Position numbers and translations under genes: made by a program
Shown: positions 24,026-35,427 of the stretch, piece by piece
Numbering within the stretch: the stretch's first letter is position 1
How the letters are laid out: each line of letters opens with the position of its first letter
The notes under the pieces: generated by a model
What the model was told of the DNA's origin: nothing
Database searches by the model: none
Seen by the model: only the letters and a program-made list of their open reading frames with translations
Assembly: GCA_030407005.1 (NCBI GenBank)
Contig: JAUDYN010000003.1
Coordinates: 3,286,001-3,350,000, forward strand
Source of the DNA: Desarmillaria ectypa
Taxonomy: Eukaryota; Basidiomycota; Agaricomycetes; Agaricales; Physalacriaceae
DNA length: 64,000 bases
Reading direction: 5' to 3'

Positions 24026-24771
24026 CTATTCACAGTAGTCCGTTTCCCTCTCAGGGGCATCGATCAGAATAAATCCCTTCCCAGCGGCAAGGTCAATGAA
24101 GGACACTGGATTGGGAAGGATCCAAGTGGTCGTTCTCAAGTATGTCCTCGCAGCCGAACGGCCTTCGGTACCGATACCAAGGCGCCATACATCCAGCCGA
24201 GGCTGGCGAGAATATTCCTTGTAGATCGAATGAGTATGCACCAAGGTAACATAACAGCCTCCGCCTGCGGAGCGCGATTCGCCCCCAAGATTTCCACATA
24301 CAGAGGTCTTTAAGCCTTGAGTTTCCAGCTCGTCGTGCCTGGAAATTGGGAATGTCAGATCGAAGCACATAGCCTTGCTGTACGTATACGCACCATACGC
24401 AGCGCTCACTAACCAGGAGCCCGGCCATTTCTAGCAGTCTGTATATGTGAGGCGACCGTCGGGGCATTTTCTGCCTGTCTAACGATGATCAGGTGCCCCG
24501 CTCCACTGTTATAAGGAGGTCCGTTAATGTGGGCACAAACGACTCACTGAGGCGGTGACAGAGAGCGACGGCCTCGAATAAGAAGCTCAAATATCTGTGC
24601 TGGGTGGTATGTACGATCATCGTAGGTGAATACGAGCGTAGGGATAGAGCTCTTAAAGTACCCAACTTCAGCTTCAACAAAAGTAATGTTGTAGATTCCC
24701 AGACATGTCCACTCTTCCCTTTGTATCTTGCTGTTTTTTGTGTCATTTGCAGCTGGCGTCCAGCTAGCCAT
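24026..24771 (-). CDS. uncharacterised protein
   Basis: The ATG at 24771 opens MASWTPAANDTKNSKIQREE. A first exon of about 220 nt ends at a GT near 24553, the frame resumes near 24480 (KMPRRSPHIYRLLEMAGLL), and after another short intron continues with AMCFDLTFPISRHDELETQG and reaches a TAG at 24026. The product is roughly 230 residues with a Gly/Ser-rich loop (GGESRSAGGGCYVTLVH) and a C-terminal GKGFILIDAPERETDYCE. I do not recognise a domain. Clean splice phases and a single continuous reading support a real gene. Confidence 0.55.
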
Positions 24772-24779
24772 TGTCCCAT

Positions 24780-25550
24780 CTTGTAGGACTTTGTCTGGAA
24801 GCGTTGCAGACGTGAACGCTGGTCCAGATCCGGGGCCTTACATCACTGTCGTCGCCTTCAGAGTCAGTATCATACCAGCATTTGAATAATCACATTCTAT
24901 TTACCATTTGACAGGATGAATACACTAACGCCGGAAGGGAGAACGGTAGCATTGTCGCTTTAGCTAAACAGATCGGGACCGACCCCAAAGCTGGGGGACA
25001 GATGCCCGGTAGTCCCGTTTGGGTCCTTCTACATTGGAGCCACGCTGAAGGACTATGCTGTAATTCTCAGTTGTTGACCAAATGACACGTCGGGAACTCA
25101 CAAATGATCAGGTTGCTGGATTAGTAGTGGACAATACGCGGTCCAGCGTTAAGGTCTCTCGACAAGACATATTTTCTATACCAATGTGGGACATCTTTTT
25201 AATGCGCATAGTCTGTGCTGACGCGTGAAACTAGCCAACCTTGTCATTGGAGAAGCAGGCGAATATGCTTCGGATACATTGTATGTTGTCTCTGTGTGCA
25301 TGGAGTAAGTCCACATCTGTGATGCACATAGGCGCTGTATTAGCTCGTATTTCAGAAGCTTCGTCAAGGCCAATGGTGCGTCATATCTGTCAGGGTGAAC
25401 CGCCATTACTGACGCTAAACAGCATCAGACTTCCCTGATACAGCAGCCACCGTCATCTTTGAGTTGACATCGTCACCGCTATATGTCGGGTTTAGACGTA
25501 GTTTACACAAGGGTAATCGTCGAGTGAGTACCCACGTACCGATGCTCACC
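24780..25550. other. region without a clear gene
   Basis: Short frames on both strands. Parts of the plus strand (24.8-25.2 kb) have GT...AG spacing suggestive of small exons, but I could not build a product or match a family. The promoter of the minus-strand uncharacterised gene should be just above 24771. Confidence 0.3.
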
Positions 25551-25559
25551 CACTCCACT

Positions 25560-25850
25560 CATGTGTCTCCGCCTCTCAGGCCGAAAGCGAGACACAAATC
25601 CTCTCCGCCTTTGCATTAGCAAGGCCGCAAGCGAGAAGGACAATGTGCGTGAATTGTTGCTATACCAACGCTTCCCACATCCCCCTCACTCTCCACCTAA
25701 CTCAGGTCGCAAGCGAGTCTATATTCCCTCCGCCTTTGAGGCCGCAAGTGAGGAGAATATAAGTGAGTCGAACTCCCGCTCTTATCTTGACAGCGCTCGG
25801 TAACTCCCACCAGACAGGTCGCAAGCGGAGTCAGAGCATATTTGATTTAG
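25560..25850 (+). repeat. imperfect tandem modules with a GGYCGCAAGCGAG core
   Basis: A core close to GGTCGCAAGCGAG appears about five times at irregular spacing (near 25579, 25622, 25706, 25740 and 25817). Two units are followed by a block related to CTCCGCCTTTG. Translated, the units give GRKR followed by acidic or Ser-rich residues (for example IPSAFEAASEEN). The core alternates with short non-repeated segments that start with GTG and end in CAG, so the array could be a row of tiny exons or an untranslated repeat. No terminal repeats of a transposon are seen. Confidence 0.5.
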
Positions 25851-25899
25851 CGACGACACCTGGCGAGCGGGGAAAAATGGAGAGACCAGCCTCTCTCCG

Positions 25900-26592
25900 T
25901 TGCGCCCTCACCGTCTCGCCAGGTATGATCCAACATTCTCTCTCTGTTGCTTAGTTCTCACTGCCTCGGTAGTTTACGTCTTTACCCACCCTCAAACGTC
26001 TCTCCTGTTCATATCCTGTTTGTCTTTCATCTTCACAGACCACGTACCATACAGAACGTTATGCCACGTAGCTACATCGTTTGTATTCCCACCCTGCGAC
26101 TCATACACGACGCAATCCACCTGGGTCCCTCTCACCGTGTGGGGGGGGCCCGTTCCTTGGCTACACTCGCTCTCAGTCAGCCGAACTCGAGACGATTGGA
26201 CAAGGACATCCTCATCGTTGACAATTACGGGAGAGGTAACGTGAGCGAAGAGGGGGAGGCGTACAAGCAGGAAAGATTCGAAGGTGTTAACTTGGCGAAT
26301 TTCGCGGACGCCAATTTCGGTTCCGTCGACGTGGACAGCCATTTTGACTGATCAACTCGGTTACGAAGCATTTGGATACACCAGTATCGGAGTATGGACA
26401 GTCAACGATACCACTACGGTCGGTCAATGTGAGGAATACCAGACGACATTTTACTACATTCCAGCTGGAGGGATAAGAAGAACTTACACATGTTGTAATA
26501 GATACCCATCTACAGCTACTCATCGTTTGATGGCAGACTACGTCATGACATTGGTGGACAAGTGTACGATTGGGTCGGGCCTTCCTAGCTGA
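25900..26592 (+). CDS. possible uncharacterised coding region
   Basis: Three overlapping frames carry protein-like sequence: 25947-26351 (DNYGRGNVSEEGEAYKQER, then ANFADANFGSVDVDSHF), 25900-26244 (STWVPLTVWGGPVPWLHSL) and 26284-26592 (TDQLGYEAFGYTSIGVW, ending CTIGSGLPS). An intron starting at the GTGTTAAC near 26284 and ending at GGACAG near 26338 could join the first to the third. Cysteine-containing motifs late in the sequence (QCEEY, YTCCNRY) would suit a secreted protein. I recognise no family, and the gene structure is uncertain. Confidence 0.3.
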
Positions 26593-26933
26593 GCCTCACG
26601 CGCACGACTGGACTTGTGTTTCCTTGCAGTCACTCCCTACAAGTAACGTCTACCAATATTAGTTTTAATTATTTATCTGAAGGATGTATTATTTATTTTT
26701 GGACCTATGTTTTTTTAAATCGATAACTTCTCATCACTTACCAGCAGACTAACGATGTGAACACAGCAAGGCTGAGTCCTATAATATCTTCTCTGAAAAC
26801 CAGACCTTGTTTGATAATAGAAGGAATCGTATTATGAGTCTGCATTAGCTGTCGGAGGTGATGGTAGCTTGAATGTGAGAAACGCGTGAGCGCGTCGGTC
26901 TTCACCGCCACTTGACTCAATTCTGCCTACCCC
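26593..26933. other. intergenic region upstream of ASK1
   Basis: AT-rich between 26650 and 26730, then the ASK1 5' UTR. A 60-codon minus-strand frame here is not supported by anything else. Confidence 0.35.
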
Positions 26934-28941
26934 ATGTCAGAGCAGCAGCGCCCACCGATACCGCCTCACCCACCAAGATGGCAGCCGAATCCGGATGCTG
27001 CGTCCATTGACGTCCCCGGACTGGATACAACTGCCTCAGTGAACGACCAGATTGACCAGATAGAGCAGCTCATCACCATCAAACTGCAGGTGCGTCGCCG
27101 ATAAATCAAGATTACAATAAGCTAATGCAGGATGGAATCAGACAATTGACGAAAACTTCTCCAAGATCCACAATGTACTTGCGAACAAGATTTTGCCCGC
27201 GGTGAAGCGTTACGCGGTGGCGACGGAACCAGTGAGGGAGGCGGCGCAGGTACGTGGCCGTTTACTGTCAAGGGAGGTAAAGTACTCATATATCTGCCCT
27301 CAGTTCTGGACGTCTTTCTACGAGCAAGCAGCACAGATTCGCATACCTACTGCTGATGACTATTCTACCGTCAATGAGCAAACCTCTGAGCACGAATCTA
27401 GCTCTCACACGGACACTCAGGTAGAAGCTAGCCATGCTACAGCACGTCCTTTCGAGACCAGTATCGCATCGACCGAGAGCTCATTTCATCCCGGTCAAGC
27501 AGCGTTCTCATCGACCCCTGCCAGACCAGCGATGACATTCAATACCCTTTCCAGTCAGGAGTCAGGGGCGTCTTGGTCTGCTTCGGTTGAATCTCCTCTG
27601 GTTCGTCTGGACAGAGAATTTCAAAAGTTCTCGAGAGATGAACCATCCGTCCTCCCATCAGAGCAGTCGCGCGACAGACCACCCCGTTCGAACAAAGGAA
27701 AGTCTAGGGAACAACCACTTCTCCGAAATCTTCTTCGACAGAATATGTATTCTATCAATGAAGACTCTACCATTACCGATTCACCAGCAGCTTCGCCGAT
27801 AAAACCCAGAGGGAAGCCAAAAACTCCCATTCCTAAAACCCTCAACCCATACCTTCCTTCCAATACCGAGCCTTCACAGTGGAATGGTGTTGTCGATTTG
27901 CGCGATCCTTCCATAGCAACGCCCCAGCGCGGAAAGCGATTCGGGTATACTCAGAGGGCGCGCGCCGGTCCTAGTACTCCCGCTGACGATTCTGACGATG
28001 ACTCCTTTGACGGCCTCCCTCCAGGCATGTCACCACCTGTCCTTATGTCCCCCGCTCGTCTACCAAAATCTTCCCGAAAGGTGGTACTTACTCGAGCACC
28101 AACCGAAGAGGCTGCGGCGAGGATTACGAAAGACTTGATTCAGAACATACAGTCTCATCGTCGTGGAGACAGTCGACACCTGTTCCACGGGTACAGTACA
28201 GAGTCGAGCACCATCCCCACCCCTCCATCACTATCGCGGTACAAAAGAGGGACAGATACCAGTAGCAGCGTCGTTGGGGAATCCAGTCTGGAGAGCATGA
28301 TGCATAGAGCAGATTTGGGGATGGCCAATATCGCTACCACGCCGGGCTTGCGACTGCGACCGAAAATCCGTACGCCTGGGATTCCTCCACCGTCTCCACC
28401 ACCGGTGTATCCGCAATATGATGATGGTCGTGGTTTCGCTACCGACACTTACGGTGACGCTGTTGTGGGACAATTCGTGACGTCTGGCATAGCTGACGAA
28501 GAAGACGATGATTCGTTTGCTGACTCATTTGCTGACGACGAAGTGAATAACACCGCTCATCCTTCTTCTGCATTCAAACTTCTCATGCAAGGGAGCGGGG
28601 CGATGGATGATTCGTTTGCTTCGACAGAATCTTCTGTTGATTCGCTAGACCGTGAAGATATCGATGTTGAAGGCGGTCCCATCCATCCATTTGCTGCTAT
28701 CAATCTGAATAGAACGTTTGATGAAACGTTCGATGATTCATTTAACGATGACGATGGAGAGCCCGAAGAGGAGACATTATTTGGCGTGCCCCCTGCTCAG
28801 CGGATGCGGCAAATAATAGAGGCAGACAATAATGACTTGGTGTTGCACGGAAATCAGGTATTTGTAGATGGTGATACTGGTGGGTTAACGGAACAGCTGG
28901 GGCAAGTAGAAGCGAGTCCGACACCGTGGTCGAGGAGGTAG
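26934..28941 (+). CDS. ASK1: DASH complex subunit ASK1
   Basis: Three exons (26934-27089, 27142-27249, 27304-28941) give 633 residues. Ask1 is a subunit of the DASH/Dam1 ring that couples kinetochores to spindle microtubules. The conserved part is N-terminal: NDQIDQIEQLITIKLQTID, then ENFSKIHNVLANKILPAVKR and FWTSFYEQAAQIRI. The remainder is a long, low-complexity Ser/Pro/Asp-rich region with several possible CDK sites (SP and TP) and short conserved blocks near the end (EETLFGVPPAQRMR; LVLHGNQVFVDGDT). Introns 1 and 2 are about 50 nt, and intron 1 uses the second AG, which keeps the TIDENF frame. The gene looks intact. Confidence 0.9.
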
Positions 28942-29087
28942 ATGTATAAGTTTGGCTTAAGATATCATAATTTCCTACTAACAGTTTTGACTACTAAGCA
29001 TATGCTGTGTAAATTACCGCGCGTATAGCCTGCGTTCAGAAGACGACTGCTTTACCAGCAAATATCTTGTTATTCACTGTGTCTCCT

Positions 29088-30342
29088 TCACCTCGTCTCT
29101 ACCAACACATCACCTTCTCCTTGGACAGGAATTCCCATGTGGCTCCCCCAACCTCGCGCCCAGAGATAGCTGCGTTGGACAGACCCGCTCATATGTTCAA
29201 TAAGGGCCGACCTAGCTTTCCATAATGCCAGTGGTTTCGAATGGATGCGATCCGTCAGAATCCGGTGCTCTTCATCTACCACGACGCTTATAGCATATAT
29301 GGTAGTGAAGATAGATGCAAGCCCCGTGCTGGCAGAAATCATGAACATGATAATCATCTGCATCTTTGCCGCCTGCTGAACAGATGAACCACCGAGTATG
29401 GCGCCAGTCATCATCCCTGGTATTGAAATTATTCCGAGGACACTAAAATCGGGTCTAATTAGTGAAAAATCTGGGCAGATCGTAAACTGAGACGAACCTC
29501 ATTTGATTAATAGGAGGTGTGAGTGCCATAATGAGAGCATCTATGGCAATTGGTTTACAAGCTTCCATTCTGGATGCACCAAAGGCGAGGTAGATCTCAA
29601 CCTTGTCGCGATTTTCCCTGAAGAAACGATAGCCATTTGAGCAATGAAGGTTGTGAAAAGATGAGACTTACTGTAACTCTTTTAGAACGTAGTTCAGCGA
29701 GATCACAACCCCTGATATAGTGCTTCCGCACATCATTCCAACGATTGGAACTAATGGGATATAAGGCAAGCCTGCTTCTTGAAAGAGAGATCATACTGTA
29801 TTGTGACGGTGCCCAAAATGGCTCTACTGACATGGCATATCGGCCGCCAATAATCGACACAGGGATCGTAGAGCCTATGAAGCCGAATAATACAGACCGA
29901 AACTTGTTTGCAAAGTCAGGATATTAGGATCAGCTGAGAAGAGGTCAGTGGTACCATTCGTTCATGACGGCGCTTTGCCTTGTTAACCACTATTCGGAAA
30001 TGTCAACAGGAGCGCATCAAATGAAATGTTTGATACTCGCCTGTTTCAAAGGTTCCCATTATATTAAGCAAGACTGCAAGGTGCTAAGAAAATCGCTGTA
30101 GGCCATAGAACAAATAACAGCTCACAGGCTATTCCAGCAACTGCCCATGGGTTATCGGTCTCGAAGACGCTTTGTAGGAGGGTAGCAACGAGTGCTAGCT
30201 GTACGATACAGCGCACCGCGGCCGTCACCAGAGAAACACCAATTCTCAGATGGAATATTTTGGATATGACCGCATTCAACAGGATGAAAGAAAAGGCCAG
30301 GCCGACGTTGTACCACGTTAGATTATCTCCTGAATCCATCAT
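29088..30342 (-). CDS. UPF0014 / FetB-like multi-pass membrane permease
   Basis: On the minus strand the first ATG in frame is at 30342 (MMDSGDNLTWYNVGLAF). The frame passes through LVTAAVRCIVQLALVATLL, FGFIGSTIPVSIIGGRYAM, VGMMCGSTISGVVISLNYVL, ENRDKVEIYLAFGASR, ALIMALTPPINQM and IPGMMTGAILGGSSVQQAA, and stops at 29088. Four or five short introns separate these pieces. This is the whole UPF0014 fold. The bacterial member FetB is the permease of an iron-export ABC transporter, but the fungal role is not established and no partner ATPase gene is nearby. The C-terminal tail (about 60 residues after the last helix) is longer than in bacteria. Confidence 0.85.
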
Positions 30343-30554
30343 AGCGATTGTGGTTATCAAACAACCTGATCATCTCCGAAATCCAGACTCGAAGGAAGAT
30401 CTATTTCAAACTTGAGTAAAAGCGCAGTGAAGATACATTTCCCACGATCGCACGTGCGTGCTGTTTCATTTCAAATGTTTCATACCTTTTTTTCTTGTGT
30501 CTCTCCATCCTTTACGCGTTATTTATCATTTGAAGACATTGCACTGAAGTTGGA
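30343..30554. other. divergent promoter region
   Basis: A short gap between the 5' ends of the FetB-like gene (minus) and the DUF7918-type gene (plus). It should hold both promoters. A pyrimidine-rich run precedes 30520. Confidence 0.4.
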
Positions 30555-31667
30555 ATGGTCAGATTCGCTTCCATGTCAGCGTGGATATTAGTGGATGACG
30601 TGCCACTACCAGAGTTTGGCGAAGAGGTGCTCCATGCCGAACAGAAAGTGACTTGTTGGGTCCCTTCAGAAGCTGGCAAGGTGCGACCTCTTCCTACGCT
30701 AAATAGTGATTCTCTCTCAAGGTATATGCAACAGATTCTGTATCAACTGGAAGTACGAAGATCCGTATCGGGTTGGCTGTACAGGTGGATGGGCATACGT
30801 TGACGGCAAATTTGCCTTAGGAAAGATAAACGATCTCGAATATGATATGGCTCGTGTAACAGGCGTCCCTACTTCAGTCGTAACTGAGAAGCCGATAATG
30901 TTCACGAACCTGTAGTTTCTGAACGTGACATGTAGACGACGAAGAGCTCCTACATAATTCAACATTGTCAGAGTTGGGCGAGATAAGGATTGACATCTTG
31001 CGTGTCCAAAAGCTAGCACGTTCGCCTTTCCGAGCCCCGACTTTTGGTGAGGTGGGGAAGATCCACGAGCACTCTAAGAAGGCTATATCGCATTGCGCCA
31101 AGTAAGGGCTTTCTATCCCTACTCTATGTGTCGTTCTCAATATGTATGCTTAGTGCTGGCGATGAAATTTCTGTGCCCAAGCCTAAAACTTTCAACGACG
31201 TGAAGAAGCTGAGCCACTTGGTCACCTTTATATTCCGGTACCGACCTCTCGGTGAGCTTCTTGTAGCGGAATGACTCACGTTAGTCAACTATGCATAGGA
31301 ATATTGCAAGCCAATGACATTGCTCCTGTACCCGAGCCCACTCCAGTGACTCGCAAACGCGCTGCCTCTCCAGCCGATGTAATCGACATCTCTGACGATT
31401 CCGATAAAGAAGACAATTATTTTAGAATCCAAAACTAGAGGTGACTTTACTTGCTCAATGTAATCAATTATTTCAACTGTTGACATGTTTATAAGGAGGA
31501 GTTGCTACAGTTGAAGAAGCGAGACGCTAAGAGAGTTAGGCCGGAGAAACGAGTCAAGAGAGAGGTGAAATGGGAACCCAACATCACGTCGAGGGAAGTC
31601 ATCGACCTTACTTGTATGCCGGGATTTCCAAGTAGTCTATTTGTTACTAACCTCTGTTCGCAGAAAC
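30555..31667 (+). pseudogene. DUF7918-type protein gene, apparently frame-damaged
   Basis: The start (30555; MSAWILVDDVPLPEFGEEVL, CWVPSEAGK), the core (FCINWKYEDPYRVGCTGGWA, YVDGKFALGK, TEKPIMFTNL), the middle (DDEELLHNSTLSELGEIRID) and the conserved FIFRYRPLGILQ follow the order seen in DUF7918 proteins, a basidiomycete family of unknown function. A basic region and VIDISDDSDKEDE follow. The end EVIDLT closes with a TAA made by splicing around 31616-31667. Two joins do not work cleanly. The exon 1 to exon 2 phase is wrong at the only good donor, and a TAG plus an extra base separates FTNL from DDEELL near 30910-30935. It may be a young pseudogene or have unusual splice sites. Confidence 0.6.
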
Positions 31668-32648
31668 CTACTGTACACAAAGGGATATCTTGGAATTTAA
31701 TCATGTATGTATGCTCGGGCTTCCATTGTACTCGTCATCATCGACATCTTGTGGCTCTGTTTCGTGAAAATTTTTACTCTCTTTCATCGATCCATCGTTC
31801 TCTGAGGATAAATTCAGCAGCCAGCCGTCACTTCCTTGCCCGTCTTAGAGAATGCTTCATATTGCCTCAATATTTCCGTGAAAATTCAGTGCCCAGATGG
31901 CTTTCAACTTTACACATTGGTGAGAGAGCTTAAAAATGATTCGGAGGTAACATTGGAATAGTCATTCTGGATACCGAATCTATTTAGTTCTTGATGTTAC
32001 ATCAACATATTCATCGAACTACGAACATATACTAATGAAACGTTCGTTCAAAACATACAGTCGGCGTTGGATGTTGTCAGCGTTCGCACAGTATACATAT
32101 TCTAACCCTGACATAAAAGCCAAGATAAAGGAGTGACTATCCTTGACTTCGGAAACAGACGATTTGTCTGAGTTTTTTCCCTTATGTCACTTTCGAGCGT
32201 TGTAATGTTAATCAGTTGTATACTGGATCTCCAAGGCTGGCACATCGAGTTGTAGTCCGTAGCCAACACTTTCCGAGCTCCGGAGGGAGCGTGCTCATGA
32301 TGAAAGAACGAGAAAAAAAGGGAGTCGCTGAGGGGGGTCATTCAGTAGAGTTTAGACACGCCCTCGTGTCCACAAGTAATGATGATAGAACAAAAGACAA
32401 GGTCGATCGACCATCGGTTTACAACCATTGCACAATACAGAACAGTCCAGTTAAGTGAGAAATAACAACTCAAGAGCCTGGCTTCCCTTGCAGCGCTTTG
32501 AATGAAGATTTTGACACCACACTACGAGACATGATTTATCGATATGAACAGACGCACGTAAGACCTAAGATGAAAAGCCATGAAAAGTCCTTTAGTCACC
32601 ATTCTACCGATGATTGCTGATCTCATCCGGCAGATGAAAGGCCGTGCC
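31668..32648. other. intergenic region at the inner end of the right repeat arm
   Basis: About 1 kb between the DUF7918-type gene and the 3' end of the right FunK1 gene. The frame at 31502-31933 is mostly an extension past a splice site. Nothing recognisable was found, and no similarity to the sequence downstream of the left FunK1 was seen by eye. Confidence 0.4.
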
Positions 32649-34958
32649 CTATGCTGGAGCTGTAGAGTGACCAGACTTTTGCCTCTTCTGTGCCGGCTGA
32701 GCCGCGCCTCGAGCCGTTCGCTTGGTACCTGTAGGTGCGAGCTGATCCTTCGCCGCATCATTTGAAGGCCATCCATCCGAATTCAGCACTTTTTCCCAAA
32801 ACAATCTGAGGGGGCTGTGATCACGGAAAAATACTTTTTTTGGATCGATAGGAGCCAAAATAACTTCCTCAGCCATTGTCTCTTCACTTGAGTAGTCCCT
32901 CCATTGACGAACGGCCGGGAGCATGACTTTGATCCAACGGTTGAGAGGGTCACAGTCGAATAGAAAATTGACACCTAGAATCCCTCTGTCCCGCTGCGTC
33001 AAACTGTCCTTCTCGGCACCCCCGCTCCACGTCCCATCACCATTGTCTACGCTGTCGTCGAAGATGCGGGCCATCGTGTTCTGGAGACCAGGGCCGACTT
33101 TACTGTGACGCAAGTAGCACAGGCCGTGATATAACATAACATATATGAAGGATTCGAAATCATCTTGAGGTTCATGCTTCTTCGTCCTGTCTCTAAGAAG
33201 TCCTATGGACATGAATTGCCATGTCCCCTGCGCAATGATGAGAAAGGAGAAGATATCGGAATGAGAACACTCACCGTGCGTTCCGCTTGTCGTGCTGCCT
33301 TTTCCAAGTCGGCTATGCGTACAGCCATATCCCAGTCATTCAAAAAACCACGACCTCCACCATCATCGTTGTCTTTCGACGCCTTATCATCGTATACGAT
33401 CAAGATGTTCCCGCCGCTGACATCGCGATGAAGAATTTGGCATATCGTGAAGGCGTCTTCATGAGCTACGCGGAAAATTGGATTAATAGATGTGATAGTC
33501 AAATATCATTATTACTGCTCACCCAAAAAAGCCTCGTAGACCACTCTCGTAAGCTGCTTCGAGGACTTGAACCTCTGCAAAGGTTGCCCAACCTCTTCAG
33601 TCAGCATTCGCTGGTGTTCACGAATACAAGTGAGCGGAAGACGCGCTCCAAGGTTCCAGTCTTCGTCGAGATACTTGTGGGAGGTAGTTCTCTGACCGGG
33701 GACGATGCCGCCACAGACAAACGTAGGAACATTCCGGACGCCAGCTGCATTGAGAATCTCCAGCATCACGGATTCCTGAGGGAGATTGACATCCCGCCAG
33801 CTATCCTTGAGGAATTGAACACTTTTAGTCTTGACGTCGTACACAGGAAGACCCAACGTCGCTCGACCTGGGATGCTTTGTGGCGCAGCAATGGCCGGTC
33901 CAGCAAGCACCTCCCTACCGCTGTCACCATCAGGTACCCGAATCTTCACAAATGAGCGCTTGTCCTTGTTGTCCGAGTGAATCCAGGGCTTCAAGAGCGG
34001 CTTCACCAAGGATATTTCTTCTTCTGTGGCCAGTGTCACTGTGTCGTCTTTCCCTCGATCGCTATCCGTGAGAGAAGAAAACCGGTAAAGAAACTCAACG
34101 AGGTATTTGCCTTCGGTCGGAAGATCAAACGCACGCGATACGATGGTGTACGTCCTCTCCCATTTGAAGAACCGGACACCGTCTGGTCCAAGACTAAGCG
34201 TGAATAAGTGTCGTCGATGCTGCGAATTCATTGTCTCCCCAGCATATCCAGCAAGCTGACCGCGATAATTTTTTGATGATAGTGTCCGTGACACCCACTC
34301 ATCAGGGTTGCTGTCCTTGAACCCGTAGAAGGAGGAACCTCTCTTGAACTCTAACCAGAGTTCCGCTTTGTTCCATTGAGTAGGACTAGTCGTAGTGTCG
34401 ACGTCGGAGGCGTACACGAATGCATCGGTGACAGTGTTGGTGGCCGAATTAGCATCCTTGAACTCGTTTCCTTGAACGAATTTCAATCCGGGAATGAGCT
34501 CCGGCGCTACGCCTTGAATCGCGCTCGCCTATAAAATATCATCAAGACGGTGTAGACCAACAACAACAATGTCAACTCACGACGGCATCCGCGTACTTCC
34601 TTTCCTTGCTATACTCCGCCGGTAGTTGAATCGACTCGAAGATGTCGTGAAGATGACTGGGAGAGAGATACGTGAATTGACCACCAGGTCCGCCCATAAG
34701 CTCGTGAAGAAAAAGTTCGACTGGCATGGGCCCAATCCAGTGACCGTCCATTTCTTTCGATCTGTCTTGTCGAAGTTGCGTCGCGGGGACCTTAAGCGAA
34801 GTGAACTGATTGTTTGTCTGGCGTTTGATAGGAGAACCTAAGTATATATCAGTTGCTGATTCACCACCAACACACAAGATACGCGTACCAGTCGTGGGCT
34901 GCTGCTGTTCGCTCTGATTGGTTCCACTAGGAGGATTGTGAGTATTCGAGGACGACAT
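32649..34958 (-). CDS. FunK1 fungal-type protein kinase (right copy)
   Basis: This has the same exon layout as the left copy, read on the minus strand from the ATG at 34958, with stop at 32649. Kinase signatures are kept: LHRDVSGGNIL, FLNDWDMA and GTWQFMS. In exon 3 only a handful of residues differ from the left copy (for example KDSNP for KDGNP, AGETM for AGATM, RVPDGDSGRE for RIPDGDSDRE). The two proteins agree through YLRHSKVGPGL in exon 5. After that, the C-terminal 130-odd residues are related but clearly different (for example IFDDSVDNGDGTW is shared, then the sequences separate). The total length differs by 6 nt in exon 5. Looks functional. Confidence 0.88.
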
Positions 34959-35427
34959 GGTAGAAAGTAGGGGACTCACAGATGTCAAGGTACCACAGAT
35001 TTATACAGCGGCAGAACAACAGACGCCACCCTCCAATCTTGGGGTATACTTTGTACGAACAATGTAGAGTGAGGTCAAAAGAAGACATTCAATTGACGAT
35101 TGTGATTGTGATTGTGATGCGATCACGTGGTAACATAAGGGCAGGCTATGTGGCGTTGCCTTTGTCGATAATTTCAATCGATGACGTGCAAGGTCTTCAA
35201 GTTAAATTCGAATACAGAAACAATAGGACCCTCAAGAATAGATATGGAAGCCGTGTCACGAAACCTAGATTTTGACCCAGAAACAGATCATGAAATCCAG
35301 TCGGTTGTGTCCTTGATGCCTTCCTAAATTTGGATGTATCCCAAGGATGGATTTTTGGTGATGCACTACATAGGATAGGTAATGCAATATTCATCGTGAG
35401 TGGAGGTAACATCATCCCCCCCGAGGC
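34959..35427 (-). other. intergenic region between the right FunK1 and alcohol dehydrogenase genes
   Basis: Counterpart of 8892-9360 with only a few substitutions (two residue-level changes in the longest shadow frame). It holds the alcohol dehydrogenase 3' end and the FunK1 promoter with its GATTGT microsatellite and a CACGTG-like motif near 35124. Confidence 0.5.
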
